Shown here: positions 46,900 to 55,664 of the stretch, one piece after another
How positions within the stretch are numbered: the stretch's first letter is position 1
Layout of the letters: the number at the start of each line of letters is the position of its first letter
Origin: an uncultured Aliiroseovarius sp.
GTDB taxonomy: Bacteria > Pseudomonadota > Alphaproteobacteria > Rhodobacterales > Rhodobacteraceae
Assembly: GCF_947497285.1 (NCBI RefSeq)
Contig: NZ_CANMFT010000008.1
Location: 1 to 64,000, forward strand
Direction: 5' to 3'
Length of the DNA: 64,000 nucleotides
Translations under genes and position numbers: made by a program
The notes under the pieces: model-generated
Told to the model about the DNA's origin: nothing
Seen by the model: only the letters and a program-made list of their open reading frames with translations
Database searches by the model: none

Positions 46900-47889
46900 A
46901 TGACCAGAGAGACCTCGCCGGCAGACATGACGGCGCGCCGTTTCGTCTTTGTTTTGGTGGAAGGGTTCACCTTGCTGAGCTTTGCCGGTGCACTGGATGC
47001 GCTGCGCATTGCCAACCGCGCGGCCGGACAGCGGCTGTATGATTGGGTCATCATGGGCGAAGGCGGCGCGGTGGCGACGTCGTCTGCGGGTGCCTCATTC
47101 AATCTGGACAGCGATCTGGGCGAGCTAAAGCGCGACGACACCGTTATCATCTGCTCAGGCGTTGATGTTCAAACCCACTGCACCCCCAAACTGCTCGGTT
47201 GGTTGCGCCGCGAAGCGCGTCGCGGTGTGCGCGTGGTTGGGCTGTGCACGGCGGCCCATGTTCTGGCGCGCGCCGGGTTGCTGGCGGACAAACGCGCCAC
47301 CATTCATTGGGAAAACCACGACAGCTTCGTTGAAGAGTTCGACGATGTCGATTTGACCAAGCGCGTCTTCGTCATCGACGGGAACGTGATGACGGCAGCG
47401 GGCGGCACGTCGTCGATCGACCTGATGCTGAAACTGATCGCGGATGATCACGGCGAGGACGTGGCCAATGTGGTGGCCGATCAACAGATCTATACGTCGA
47501 TCCGCACGGATCGGGACACCCAGCGCCTGTCCGTGCCGACGCGGATCGGCGTGCGGCACCCCAAGCTTAGCGACGTGATCCAGAAGATGGAGGCAAATAT
47601 CGAGGATCCGATTTCGCCCTCGACCCTTGCTTCCGAAGTCGGCATGTCCACCCGCCAGTTAGAGAGGCTGTTTCGCCGTTATCTGAACCGCTCGCCCAAG
47701 CGGTATTACATGGAGTTGCGTCTTCAAAAAGCCCGCAACCTGTTGATGCAAACCGATATGAGCGTGATCAACGTGGCCTTGGCCTGCGGCTTTTCCAGCC
47801 CGTCGCATTTCTCGAAATGCTACCGGTCGCATTACGACACGACGCCCTATCGTGAACGCGGCAGCCACGCGGCAAAGGCGCCGACGTGA
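46900..47889 (+). CDS. GlxA-family transcriptional regulator (DJ-1/PfpI plus AraC)
   Basis: A 329-residue regulator. Residues about 15-190 are a DJ-1/PfpI-like domain (FVLVEGFTLLSFAGALDALRIANR, then VVGLCTAAHVLARAGLL with the nucleophile-elbow Cys). Residues about 225-325 form an AraC HTH (LASEVGMSTRQLERLFRRYLNRSPKRYYMELRL). Related GlxA-type proteins control betaine, carnitine or arginine catabolism; no such genes are adjacent. GAAGG precedes the ATG at 46900. A GNAT gene overlaps downstream. Confidence 0.9.
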   Translation: MTRETSPADMTARRFVFVLVEGFTLLSFAGALDALRIANRAAGQRLYDWVIMGEGGAVATSSAGASFNLDSDLGELKRDDTVIICSGVDVQTHCTPKLLGWLRREARRGVRVVGLCTAAHVLARAGLLADKRATIHWENHDSFVEEFDDVDLTKRVFVIDGNVMTAAGGTSSIDLMLKLIADDHGEDVANVVADQQIYTSIRTDRDTQRLSVPTRIGVRHPKLSDVIQKMEANIEDPISPSTLASEVGMSTRQLERLFRRYLNRSPKRYYMELRLQKARNLLMQTDMSVINVALACGFSSPSHFSKCYRSHYDTTPYRERGSHAAKAPT

Positions 47890-48413
47890 TCCAGACACCG
47901 CGCCTGTTGCTGCGCGCGCCCGCTCCGAGCGATCTGCCGGCGTTGCACACGATCTTCTCCAACCCTGAGGCGATGCGGTATTGGAGCCATGAAACACATG
48001 ACGACATCGCCCGCACAGAGCGCGTGCTGGACAATATGATCGCATCCCACGCCGATACCGGGCTTGAGTTTGTCGTCGAACGTGATGGAGCCGTGATTGG
48101 CAAAGCTGGGCTGTGGCGCATCGCCGAGCTGGGCTATATCCTTCATCCCGACCATTGGGGCCAAGGTCTGGCGCGCGAAGCCTTGGGTGCAGTGATCGAA
48201 GCAGCATGGCAAACCCGCGCCGACATTGATCGTATCACCGCAGAGATTGACCCGCGCAACACTGTCTCGGCCCGTCTGTTGACGCATCTCGGCTTCCACG
48301 AAACCGGGCGTAGACCGCGCACCTTACACCTATACGGCGAATGGTGTGACAGCACGGACTTCGCCCTGCCCCGTCCGCAGGCGACCGCCGCCAAAGAAGA
48401 CCCGGTTTTTTAG
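47886..48413 (+). CDS. GNAT-family N-acetyltransferase
   Basis: A 175-residue acetyltransferase of the RimJ/RimL type, opening with TPRLLLRAPAPSDLPAL. The acetyl-CoA-binding motif is in ILHPDHWGQGLAREAL, then AEIDPRNTVSARLLTHLGF. It starts at GTG 47886, overlapping the previous stop by four bases (GTGA), so the two are translationally coupled. The substrate is unknown; protein N-termini and small molecules are both possible. Confidence 0.88.
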   Translation: MIQTPRLLLRAPAPSDLPALHTIFSNPEAMRYWSHETHDDIARTERVLDNMIASHADTGLEFVVERDGAVIGKAGLWRIAELGYILHPDHWGQGLAREALGAVIEAAWQTRADIDRITAEIDPRNTVSARLLTHLGFHETGRRPRTLHLYGEWCDSTDFALPRPQATAAKEDPVF

Positions 48414-48497
48414 GCGTTCAACACGCTTCTCCCTTTTCTTTTCCGAAACGCTTGCCTACGCTCGGCCCCGGAATTTTCCAATTGGGAGACAAAGAAA

Positions 48498-49688
48498 ATG
48501 AAGAAGTTTCTGATGGCAACCGCCGCCACCGCACTTGTGGGTGGCGCAGCTTATGCCGACAACCATGAAACCATCAAAATCGGCACAATCCTTGGCTTTA
48601 CCGGCCCGATTGAAAGCCTGACGCCGCATATGGCGGGGGGTGCCGAACTGGCGATGGAAGAGGTTTCGGCCTCGGGCCTGCTGCTGGGCGGCAAGAAAGT
48701 CGAAAGCGTGCGCGCTGATTCGACCTGTGTCGACAGTGCCGCGGCCACCGCTGCTGCTGAAAAACTGATCACCGGCGACGGCGTCAAAGGCCTGATGGGC
48801 CCCGACTGTTCGGGCGTGACCGGAGCAGTTCTGGCCAACGTGGCCCTGCCCAACGGCATCGTCATGATCTCGCCTTCGGCAACGTCACCCGGCCTGTCGA
48901 CTGCAGAAGACAACGGCCTGTTCTTCCGCACCGCACCGTCGGATGCGCGCCAGTCGGACATCATGGCACAGATCCTGCGCGAAAACGGCGTGGACTCGGT
49001 CGCTGTGACCTATACCAACAACGACTACGGCAAAGGCATGGCCGATGCGTTCAAAGCCGCTTACGAAGCGGCAGGCGGCACCGTGACCATCGTGGCTGCG
49101 CATGAAGACGGCAAAGCCGACTATACCGCTGAAGTTGGTGCATTGGCATCGGCTGGCGGCGATCTGCTGGTGGTTGCGGGCTATGTTGACCAAGGCGGTG
49201 CTGGCATCGTGCGCGGCGCGCTGGACACCGGTGCGTTTGACATGTTCCACTTCCCCGACGGGATGATCGGGTCGAACCTCGAAGCCAATTTCGGCGACGA
49301 AATTGAAGGCTCGACCGGTCAGGTTCCGGGCACGGACAGCCCCGGCGCTGCCACGTTCGCTGAGCTGGTGGGCGACAAGTTCGACGTGACCTCGCCCTAT
49401 TCCGGCGAAAGCTATGACGCGGCTGCCCTGCTGTTGCTGGCGATGCAAGCCGCAGGCTCGGCAGAACCCGGCGACTATGCGTCGAAGGTCGAGATGGTGG
49501 CAAACGCCCCCGGCGAACAAATCTTCCCCGGCGAACTGGCCAAAGGTCTGCAAATTCTGGCGGATGGCGGTGACATCGACTATGTCGGCGCAACAGCGGT
49601 CGAGTTCGTGGATGGCGGCGAAGCAGCCGGTTCCTATCGTCAGATCAAGATCGAAGGCGGCAAGATGGTCACGGTTCAATACCGCTGA
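48498..49688 (+). CDS. Branched-chain amino-acid-type ABC transporter substrate-binding protein
   Basis: A 396-residue periplasmic binding protein (Leu/Ile/Val-binding family). It has a signal peptide (cleavage near AAYADN), KIGTILGFTGPIESLTPH, YTNNDYGKGMADAFKAAYEAAGG and an ending of beta strands. Four to five Cys/Asp positions include DSTCVD and GPDCSG, which might form a disulfide. The ligand is undetermined. It precedes its transporter genes, after a strong GGGAG ribosome-binding site. A terminator then lies before livG, letting the binding protein be made in excess. Confidence 0.92.
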   Translation: MKKFLMATAATALVGGAAYADNHETIKIGTILGFTGPIESLTPHMAGGAELAMEEVSASGLLLGGKKVESVRADSTCVDSAAATAAAEKLITGDGVKGLMGPDCSGVTGAVLANVALPNGIVMISPSATSPGLSTAEDNGLFFRTAPSDARQSDIMAQILRENGVDSVAVTYTNNDYGKGMADAFKAAYEAAGGTVTIVAAHEDGKADYTAEVGALASAGGDLLVVAGYVDQGGAGIVRGALDTGAFDMFHFPDGMIGSNLEANFGDEIEGSTGQVPGTDSPGAATFAELVGDKFDVTSPYSGESYDAAALLLLAMQAAGSAEPGDYASKVEMVANAPGEQIFPGELAKGLQILADGGDIDYVGATAVEFVDGGEAAGSYRQIKIEGGKMVTVQYR

Positions 49689-49708
49689 TCTGCACCTTAG
49701 AAACAATG

Positions 49709-49737
49709 AAACAGCCCGGTCTTTCCGGGCTGTTTTG
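49709..49737 (+). terminator. Intrinsic terminator between binding protein and ABC genes
   Basis: ACAGCCCGG (49711-49719) pairs with CCGGGCTGT (49725-49733), loop TCTTT, followed by TTT. It probably allows partial read-through into the transporter genes. Confidence 0.8.
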
Positions 49738-49776
49738 GTAAGTTAAGCAGCGAGATCACGCTGCGAAGGGGGATAG

Positions 49777-50559
49777 ATGATCGTCATCGAAGACGTTCAC
49801 AAGCATTTTGGCGGCTTCCACGCGGTGGATGGCGCATCCATGCGGATCGAGGAACGCTCTATCACCGGGCTCATTGGTCCCAATGGCGCGGGCAAAACCA
49901 CGCTGTTTAACGTGATTGCCGGTGTGCTTCAGCCGACATCAGGGCGCGTCACAATGGCGGGCGAAGACATTACCGGCCTTGCACCGCATGAACTGTTTCA
50001 CAAAGGGCTTCTGCGCACCTTTCAGATTGCGCATGAGTTTGGCTCGATGACGTGTCGCGAGAACCTGATGATGGTGCCCGGCAACCAGACGGGTGAAAAG
50101 CTTTGGGACACGTGGTTTGGCCGCAAGCGGATCGCGGACGAAGAACGCGCACTGCGCGCCCGCGCCGACGAAGTGCTTGAATTCCTGACCATTTCGCACA
50201 TCGCTGACCTGCGCGCGGGTGAAATCTCGGGCGGGCAGAAAAAGCTGTTGGAGCTTGGCCGCACCATGATGGTCGACGCCAAAATCGTCTTTCTGGACGA
50301 GGTCGGCGCGGGCGTGAACCGCACTCTGCTCTATACCATCGCCGATGCCATCAAACGCCTGAACGAAGAACGCGGCTACACATTCGTGGTGATCGAACAC
50401 GACATGGATTTCATCGAACGCCTTTGCGATCCTGTCATCTGCATGGCCGAAGGCAAAGTGCTGGCCGAAGGCACGCTGGCCGAGATCAAGGCAAACGAGC
50501 ACGTGATCGAAGCTTATCTGGGCACAGGTCTGAAAAACAAGGAGATGGTGGGCGCATGA
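49777..50559 (+). CDS. livG: ABC transporter ATP-binding protein LivG-like
   Basis: A 260-residue cytoplasmic ATPase of the LivG family. Walker A is GPNGAGKTTLF near residue 33, the ABC signature is ISGGQKKLLELGR, and Walker B reads VFLDEVGAGVN. The usual LivG sequence is DEPAAGLN-like, so the Pro after the catalytic Glu is Val here. The H-loop is in VVIEHDMDFIERL. Its stop overlaps livF by four bases. Substrate inferred from neighbours only. Confidence 0.92.
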   Translation: MIVIEDVHKHFGGFHAVDGASMRIEERSITGLIGPNGAGKTTLFNVIAGVLQPTSGRVTMAGEDITGLAPHELFHKGLLRTFQIAHEFGSMTCRENLMMVPGNQTGEKLWDTWFGRKRIADEERALRARADEVLEFLTISHIADLRAGEISGGQKKLLELGRTMMVDAKIVFLDEVGAGVNRTLLYTIADAIKRLNEERGYTFVVIEHDMDFIERLCDPVICMAEGKVLAEGTLAEIKANEHVIEAYLGTGLKNKEMVGA

Positions 50560-51383
50560 GCCAGAACCCCTATCAGTCCGAGCGCGGCAACAAAGACGCT
50601 TCGATCGTGAACCCCAAGGGTCAGGGCACGATGATCCCGGCCACCGGCACCAAGCATAAAATGCACACGGGCGACGCCTTTCTGATCGGCGACAGCATGA
50701 CCGGTGGCTATGGCAAAAACGGACCCGACATTCTGCATGATTGCACCATCGCCGTCGAAAAAGGCGAAATCGCTGTGATCGTCGGCCCCAATGGCGCGGG
50801 GAAATCCACGGCGATGAAGGCAGTGTTTGGCATGCTGAACCTGCGCCAGGGCTCGGTGCGGTTGAATGGCGAGGATATCACCGACCTCAGCCCGCAGGCG
50901 CGGGTGGGCAAGGGCATGGGGTTTGTGCCGCAGACGCAAAACATCTTCACGTCGATGACGGTCGAAGAAAACCTCGAGATGGGTGCGTTTATCCGCCAGG
51001 ACGATATCTCGAAAACGATGGCGCAGGTCTATGACCTGTTCCCGATCCTTCATGAGAAACGCAATCAGGCGGCGGGCGAGCTGTCGGGCGGGCAACGTCA
51101 ACAGGTGGCCGTGGGCCGCGCCTTGATGACCAAGCCAACCGTCCTGATGCTGGACGAACCAACAGCCGGGGTCAGCCCCATCGTGATGGACGAGCTGTTT
51201 GACCGCATCATCGAGGTCGCGCGCACTGGCATCTCGATCCTGATGGTCGAACAAAACGCCCGCCAGGCGCTGGAAATCGCCGACAAGGGTTATGTGTTGG
51301 TGCAAGGCGCCAACGGACATACGGGCACGGGCAAGGAACTGCTGGCCAACCCCGAAGTGCGTCAAAGCTTTCTGGGGGGATGA
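50556..51383 (+). CDS. livF: ABC transporter ATP-binding protein LivF-like, extended N-terminus
   Basis: A 275-residue ATPase of the LivF family. Motifs: GPNGAGKSTAMKAVFG (Walker A), LSGGQRQQVAVGRALM (signature), VLMLDEPTAGVSP (Walker B) and MVEQNARQAL (H-loop). It has about 40-45 residues before the ATPase core (MSQNPYQSERGNKDAS through the KMHTGDAFL segment), longer than the usual 233-residue LivF. Start and stop overlap the neighbours, so the extension is not a start-site error unless the core begins at a later ATG. Confidence 0.9.
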   Translation: MSQNPYQSERGNKDASIVNPKGQGTMIPATGTKHKMHTGDAFLIGDSMTGGYGKNGPDILHDCTIAVEKGEIAVIVGPNGAGKSTAMKAVFGMLNLRQGSVRLNGEDITDLSPQARVGKGMGFVPQTQNIFTSMTVEENLEMGAFIRQDDISKTMAQVYDLFPILHEKRNQAAGELSGGQRQQVAVGRALMTKPTVLMLDEPTAGVSPIVMDELFDRIIEVARTGISILMVEQNARQALEIADKGYVLVQGANGHTGTGKELLANPEVRQSFLGG

Positions 51384-51727
51384 GCATGTTGAAACCCACA
51401 TATGCCGTCTTGCTGAGCTGTTTGGGCGCGGTGCCTGCCGCTGCGCAGACCTGCACCTTCACCACCGAATGTTACGAGGCCGAGCCCTGTCAGGACACCA
51501 GTTTTGCGCTGTCCGCCGCGTTGGACGAGGCGAAACTGATCACGGATTTCGGCGATCTTGTCGTCGTCGGTGTCAAATCCGAGGGCAGTCTGACCACGAT
51601 TTTCGCCACCGGCGAGGGCGCTGAATACCTGTTGTCGCGCAACGCGGACGCCGCGCGCTTCACCACCCACGCCAATGAAGGCCCCGCTGCAATCACCTAT
51701 ATCGGCACCTGCGAGGGAGAGTTCTGA
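51380..51727 (+). CDS. Small Cys-rich exported protein inside the liv operon
   Basis: A 115-residue protein with a signal peptide (cleavage near AAAQTC, residue 22) and a mature domain of about 93 residues with four cysteines: TCTFTTEC, EPCQD and the C-terminal GTCEGEF, likely two disulfides. I recognise no family. Start and stop each overlap the neighbouring genes (livF and livH), so it is translated with the transporter. It may be a periplasmic accessory to this uptake system; that is inference from context only. Confidence 0.75.
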   Translation: MSMLKPTYAVLLSCLGAVPAAAQTCTFTTECYEAEPCQDTSFALSAALDEAKLITDFGDLVVVGVKSEGSLTTIFATGEGAEYLLSRNADAARFTTHANEGPAAITYIGTCEGEF

Positions 51728-52737
51728 TGGATTTCCTAAATGCCATTGTGGCGCTTTCCAACTTCGTGCTGACCCCCGCGATTGCCTATGGCAGCCAATT
51801 GGCGCTAGGGGCCTTGGGCGTCACCATGATCTACGGGATCTTGCGGTTTTCAAACTTCGCACATGGCGACAGCATGGCGTTTGGGGCCATGGTGACGATC
51901 CTGATCACGTGGTGGTTTCAATCCATGGGTGTCTCGATCGACCCCCTGCCCACCGCACTTCTGGCGCTGCCTTTCGGGATCGTGGCAACCTCGATGATGC
52001 TGCTGGCGACCGACCGGGTGGTCTATCGCTTCTATCGGCAGGTCAAAGCCAAACCGATCGTGTTCGTCATGGCCTCTATCGGGGTGATGTTCATCATGAA
52101 CGGGATCGTCCGTTTCATCATTGGCACCGACGACCAGCGGTTTGCCGATGGCGCCCGCTTCATCATCAGCGCGCGTAAATTCAAGGAACTGACCGGACTG
52201 GACGAGGGGTTGGCCTTCAAGACCAGTCAGGGGCTGACAATCATCACTGCGGTGATCGTCGTCGCCGCGCTGTTCTGGTTCCTCAACAAAACCCGCACGG
52301 GGAAATCCATGCGCGCCTTCTCTGACAACGAGGACCTGGCGCTTTTGTCGGGCATCAATCCGGAACGGGTGGTGATGATCACATGGATCATCGTCGCAGG
52401 CCTGATCACCATCGCGGGCGTGCTTTACGGGCTGGACAAAAGCTTCAAGCCCTTCACCTATTTCCAGCTTCTACTGCCGATCTTTGCCTCGGCTATTGTG
52501 GGTGGGCTGGGCAATCCGCTGGGCGCTATTGCCGGCGGCTTTGTGATCGCTTTTTCCGAGGTGACGGTGACCTATGCCTGGAAAAAAGTCGCGACCTACG
52601 TGTTGCCCGAAAGCCTAGAGCCATCCGGGTTGGTGCAGCTGATGTCCACCGACTATAAATTCGCGGTCAGCTTCGTCATCCTGATCGTCGTTCTGCTGTT
52701 CAAGCCCACCGGGCTTTTCAAGGGGCAATCGGTATGA
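51727..52737 (+). CDS. livH: ABC transporter permease LivH-like
   Basis: A 336-residue inner-membrane permease of the LivH family, with about eight to nine hydrophobic segments. The family pattern is visible in LGALGVTMIYGILRFSNFAHGD, the ATP-binding-protein contact loop near MRAFSDNEDLALLSGINPERV, and the late helix SAIVGGLGNPLGAIAGG. It overlaps the small exported protein's stop by one base and livM by four bases. Confidence 0.93.
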   Translation: MDFLNAIVALSNFVLTPAIAYGSQLALGALGVTMIYGILRFSNFAHGDSMAFGAMVTILITWWFQSMGVSIDPLPTALLALPFGIVATSMMLLATDRVVYRFYRQVKAKPIVFVMASIGVMFIMNGIVRFIIGTDDQRFADGARFIISARKFKELTGLDEGLAFKTSQGLTIITAVIVVAALFWFLNKTRTGKSMRAFSDNEDLALLSGINPERVVMITWIIVAGLITIAGVLYGLDKSFKPFTYFQLLLPIFASAIVGGLGNPLGAIAGGFVIAFSEVTVTYAWKKVATYVLPESLEPSGLVQLMSTDYKFAVSFVILIVVLLFKPTGLFKGQSV

Positions 52738-54089
52738 GCCAGTCCATTCGCACGCCGCTGTTGTTCGCGCTGGTCGCGCTTTTGTTCATCCTGCAAGGTT
52801 CGACCGACTGGTGGATTTTTGCGGGCAGCTGGAACTCCTCTCTGTCCATTCTCAACATGGCGCTGATTTCGGCGATCATGGCGCTGGGCGTGAACCTGCA
52901 ATGGGGTTATGCCGGGCTGTTCAATGTCGGGATCATGGGCTTCGTGGCCCTTGGCGGGCTGGCGACGGTATTGGTGTCGATGCCCGCAACACCCGGCACC
53001 TGGGCGGCAGGTGGCAATAGCATCATCGCCGGGTTGGCGCTGGGTGCGGCTACGATCATGCTTGTGGTATTGCAAAACAAGCGCATGGCACCGGGACGCA
53101 CGCGCATATTGACCATGCTGGCGACGCTGGTTCTGGGTTTCGTCCTTTACCGCTGGGTGTTCGACGCAGGCGTTGTCGGGGTCGAGGCCGTGAACCCGGC
53201 GCAAACCGGCTATCTTGGCGGGCTGAACCCCGGCGGGCCGGACAATTATCGGGCGCATGGCTACATGACGGTTCTCGCCTGGCCGGTCGGCGGATTGCTT
53301 GCGGCGGGGGCTGCGTGGATCGTGGGCAAAACCGCGTTGGGTCTGCGGTCTGACTATCTTGCCATCGCGACGCTTGGCATCGCCGAGATCATCATCGCCG
53401 TATTGAAGAATGAAGACTGGATGGCGCGAGGCGTGAAGAACGTGATCGGCCTGCCCCGCCCCGTCCCTTACGAGATCGACCTGCAGCAAAGCGCCGAATT
53501 CGCCACGCGCGCCGAGGCATGGGGCACGGATATCACCACCGCATCGACCATCGCGGTGAAGCTGTCTTATTCCGCGCTGTTCACCGTGGTGCTTGTCGTG
53601 CTGATCATCTTGGCACAATTGTCGCTTAATTCGCCTTGGGGCCGCATGATGCGCGCCATCCGTGACAACGAGGTTGCAGCGCAGGCGATGGGCAAGGACG
53701 TGACCAAGCGGCACTTGCAGATCTTTGTGTTGGGGTCTGCATTGTGTGGGCTTGCGGGCGCGATGATGACCACACTTGATGGACAGTTGACGCCGGGCAC
53801 CTATCAACCGCTGCGCTATACGTTTCTGATCTGGGTGATGGTGATCGTTGGCGGGTCGGGCAACAATCTGGGGTCCGTTCTGGGCGCCTTTGTGATCTGG
53901 TTTTTCTGGATACAGGTCGAGCCGATCGGCTATTGGCTGATGTCGGTCGTGACCTCTGGCATGGCGGACGGATCTGCGCTGAAGGCCCACCTGTTGGATT
54001 CGGCGGCACATATGCGGCTGTTCTCGATGGGGTTGATCCTTTTGCTGGTTCTGCGCTTCTCGCCACGAGGCTTGATCCCCGAGAAATAG
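52734..54089 (+). CDS. livM: ABC transporter permease LivM-like
   Basis: A 451-residue inner-membrane permease of the LivM family. It has the ALGVNLQWGYAGLFNVGIMGF segment, the LGLRSDYLAIATLGIAEI region, RAIRDNEVAAQAMGKDV, and late helices in MVIVGGSGNNLGSVLGAF. It is longer than typical LivM by 80-130 residues; the excess lies in a segment with extra hydrophobic stretches after residue 90. Pairs with LivH to form the transmembrane pore. Confidence 0.92.
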   Translation: MSQSIRTPLLFALVALLFILQGSTDWWIFAGSWNSSLSILNMALISAIMALGVNLQWGYAGLFNVGIMGFVALGGLATVLVSMPATPGTWAAGGNSIIAGLALGAATIMLVVLQNKRMAPGRTRILTMLATLVLGFVLYRWVFDAGVVGVEAVNPAQTGYLGGLNPGGPDNYRAHGYMTVLAWPVGGLLAAGAAWIVGKTALGLRSDYLAIATLGIAEIIIAVLKNEDWMARGVKNVIGLPRPVPYEIDLQQSAEFATRAEAWGTDITTASTIAVKLSYSALFTVVLVVLIILAQLSLNSPWGRMMRAIRDNEVAAQAMGKDVTKRHLQIFVLGSALCGLAGAMMTTLDGQLTPGTYQPLRYTFLIWVMVIVGGSGNNLGSVLGAFVIWFFWIQVEPIGYWLMSVVTSGMADGSALKAHLLDSAAHMRLFSMGLILLLVLRFSPRGLIPEK

Positions 54090-54094
54090 CCTCG

Positions 54095-54712
54095 ATGCCC
54101 CCCGCCCCCCATATCGCCATACTTGTGATGGCGGCAGGCCAGTCTCTGCGGATGGGATGTGACAAGCTTTTGCTGCGGCAAGCGACGGGCCAGACCCTGC
54201 TTGAGGATCGGATCAGCGTGGCAATCGCGACGGGTCACCCTGTCTATGTCGCGCTTGGCGATCATGCCCGCGACCGCCACCACATCACCCGTGCCTCAGG
54301 GGCCAACCCGGTTCTGTGTGCCGATGCGGAATTGGGGATGGGGCATTGCATGGCGCAAGCCGTTGCGACACTTCCAGCCCGGCTTGACGCCATCTTGGTG
54401 CTTCTGGCCGACATGCCCGCCATCACCACCGAAGACATCAACAGAGTTTGTTCGTCCTTCGATGGCAAACACGTGATCCGCGGGGCAGAGCCTGACGGAA
54501 CCGCGGGTCACCCGGTCCTGTTTCCAGCCCAAATGCGACCCCAATTGGAGGCGCTTTGCGGCGATACAGGCGCAAAAGAGGTGGTGAAAACATCGCCCGC
54601 GCGTCTGGTGCACTTGCCACGACGTCACGCCACGACAGATATTGATCGACAGACGGATTGGGACAGCTGGCAACAGGCACAAGGCCGGGCCAATGGCGAC
54701 AGAGAGCCTTAG
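54095..54712 (+). CDS. MocA/MobA-like nucleotidyltransferase
   Basis: A 205-residue NTP-transferase of the MobA/MocA family. The N-terminal LVMAAGQSLRMGCDKLLL motif binds nucleotide; ELGMGHCMAQAV and VLLADMPAITTEDI carry the acidic residues. MocA adds CMP to molybdenum cofactor, MobA adds GMP; the EPDGTAGHPVLFP stretch resembles MocA. No molybdoenzyme gene is nearby. It begins five bases after livM, which may be chance read-through. Confidence 0.82.
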   Translation: MPPAPHIAILVMAAGQSLRMGCDKLLLRQATGQTLLEDRISVAIATGHPVYVALGDHARDRHHITRASGANPVLCADAELGMGHCMAQAVATLPARLDAILVLLADMPAITTEDINRVCSSFDGKHVIRGAEPDGTAGHPVLFPAQMRPQLEALCGDTGAKEVVKTSPARLVHLPRRHATTDIDRQTDWDSWQQAQGRANGDREP

Positions 54713-54735
54713 TCAAGCACGCGCTTTTTCAGTGA

Positions 54736-55428
54736 TCAGCTAAACAGCACCAATGCCTCGCGGGCATTCAGAACCGGACGGTTGCGCACATACGAAGCCA
54801 GCCCATGTTTGGTTTCCAAGCGCGGCAGAACTGCGGTGATTTCCTTCGCGACACCCAGATCAGCCGACCGGATATGGGACATGTTCGGCATCAGGCTTTC
54901 GACCCAATCCTCTCCGCATTTGATCAGCTCGTAGGTCTCAAACAGCAGGTGCACGAAAACCGGGGTGACGGTATCGTCTTGCACGAAAAGCCCCGCATCA
55001 GCCAGAAAGCGCGCGGGGCAAAGAACTTCATTGGTGCCGAACAAAAGCTCGGTGCGGGGATGGCGGACCATCACCAGGTTGTCGGGCGACAGCAACGTCG
55101 TGCTAGGGGAGCCGTCAGTTTCAACGCGGCGCATTGGCAGATCGCTGTTGTTGCCTTGGCGCGACAGGCCCACCCAACGCAGGGTCGCGAATTTATCGCC
55201 GTAGATCTTGACCTGATCACCTTCGCGCAGATCGCGGGCCGCGACCTTGCCGCGCAACGTATCAATGCGGGAATTGGCCGAAATGCCGGAAGCCGCAATT
55301 GCGTTGCGGGCTTGCGACGGACGCAGCGGGGCGTGATCCACGCCGAAGGGCGCGAAACCCGCTTGTGAAAGCGAACTGGATTGTTCGGATTTCAGATCAC
55401 GAAAGCTCAACTCGATATACCTCAACAC
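54736..55428 (-). CDS. Hint-domain protein, apparently without the canonical Cys
   Basis: A 230-residue protein matching the Hint_2 fold common in Rhodobacterales. Recognisable blocks are VAARDLREGDQVKIYG, LRWVGLSRQG, MVRHPRTELLFG, EVLCPARFL, FVHLLFETYELI and the EDWVESLMPN region. Typical members start the domain with a Cys-Phe followed by a Thr-rich strand; here that place reads SGISANSRIDT, with no Cys. Autoprocessing is therefore doubtful. GTG at 55428 is the start. Confidence 0.7.
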   Translation of the reverse strand: MLRYIELSFRDLKSEQSSSLSQAGFAPFGVDHAPLRPSQARNAIAASGISANSRIDTLRGKVAARDLREGDQVKIYGDKFATLRWVGLSRQGNNSDLPMRRVETDGSPSTTLLSPDNLVMVRHPRTELLFGTNEVLCPARFLADAGLFVQDDTVTPVFVHLLFETYELIKCGEDWVESLMPNMSHIRSADLGVAKEITAVLPRLETKHGLASYVRNRPVLNAREALVLFS

Positions 55429-55664
55429 AGGCCAGATGGGTCTCTGGTCAGACCATCTCTATAGCCAATTCATGCCGAAATTATGAAGAAAAACTATCAA
55501 AATTGGTGAATTTTCTATCGTCAGTGGTATTTACAGCAAGCCGCTGGGCACGCCCTTACTGCTTTTCACCCTAAAAGAGAGCCACTCTTGCGCATTTCAG
55601 TGAATGGGCGTGGCAGGTCTGTGGCAGGAGTGTGACGATTCTGTTTCAGACGCGGCTTTGCCCC

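Noticed and set aside
52653-54011. Open frame of 452 codons on the minus strand opposite livM
   Set aside because: Same high-GC artefact; livM has clear family motifs and operon overlaps, and the antisense product is a basic low-complexity string.
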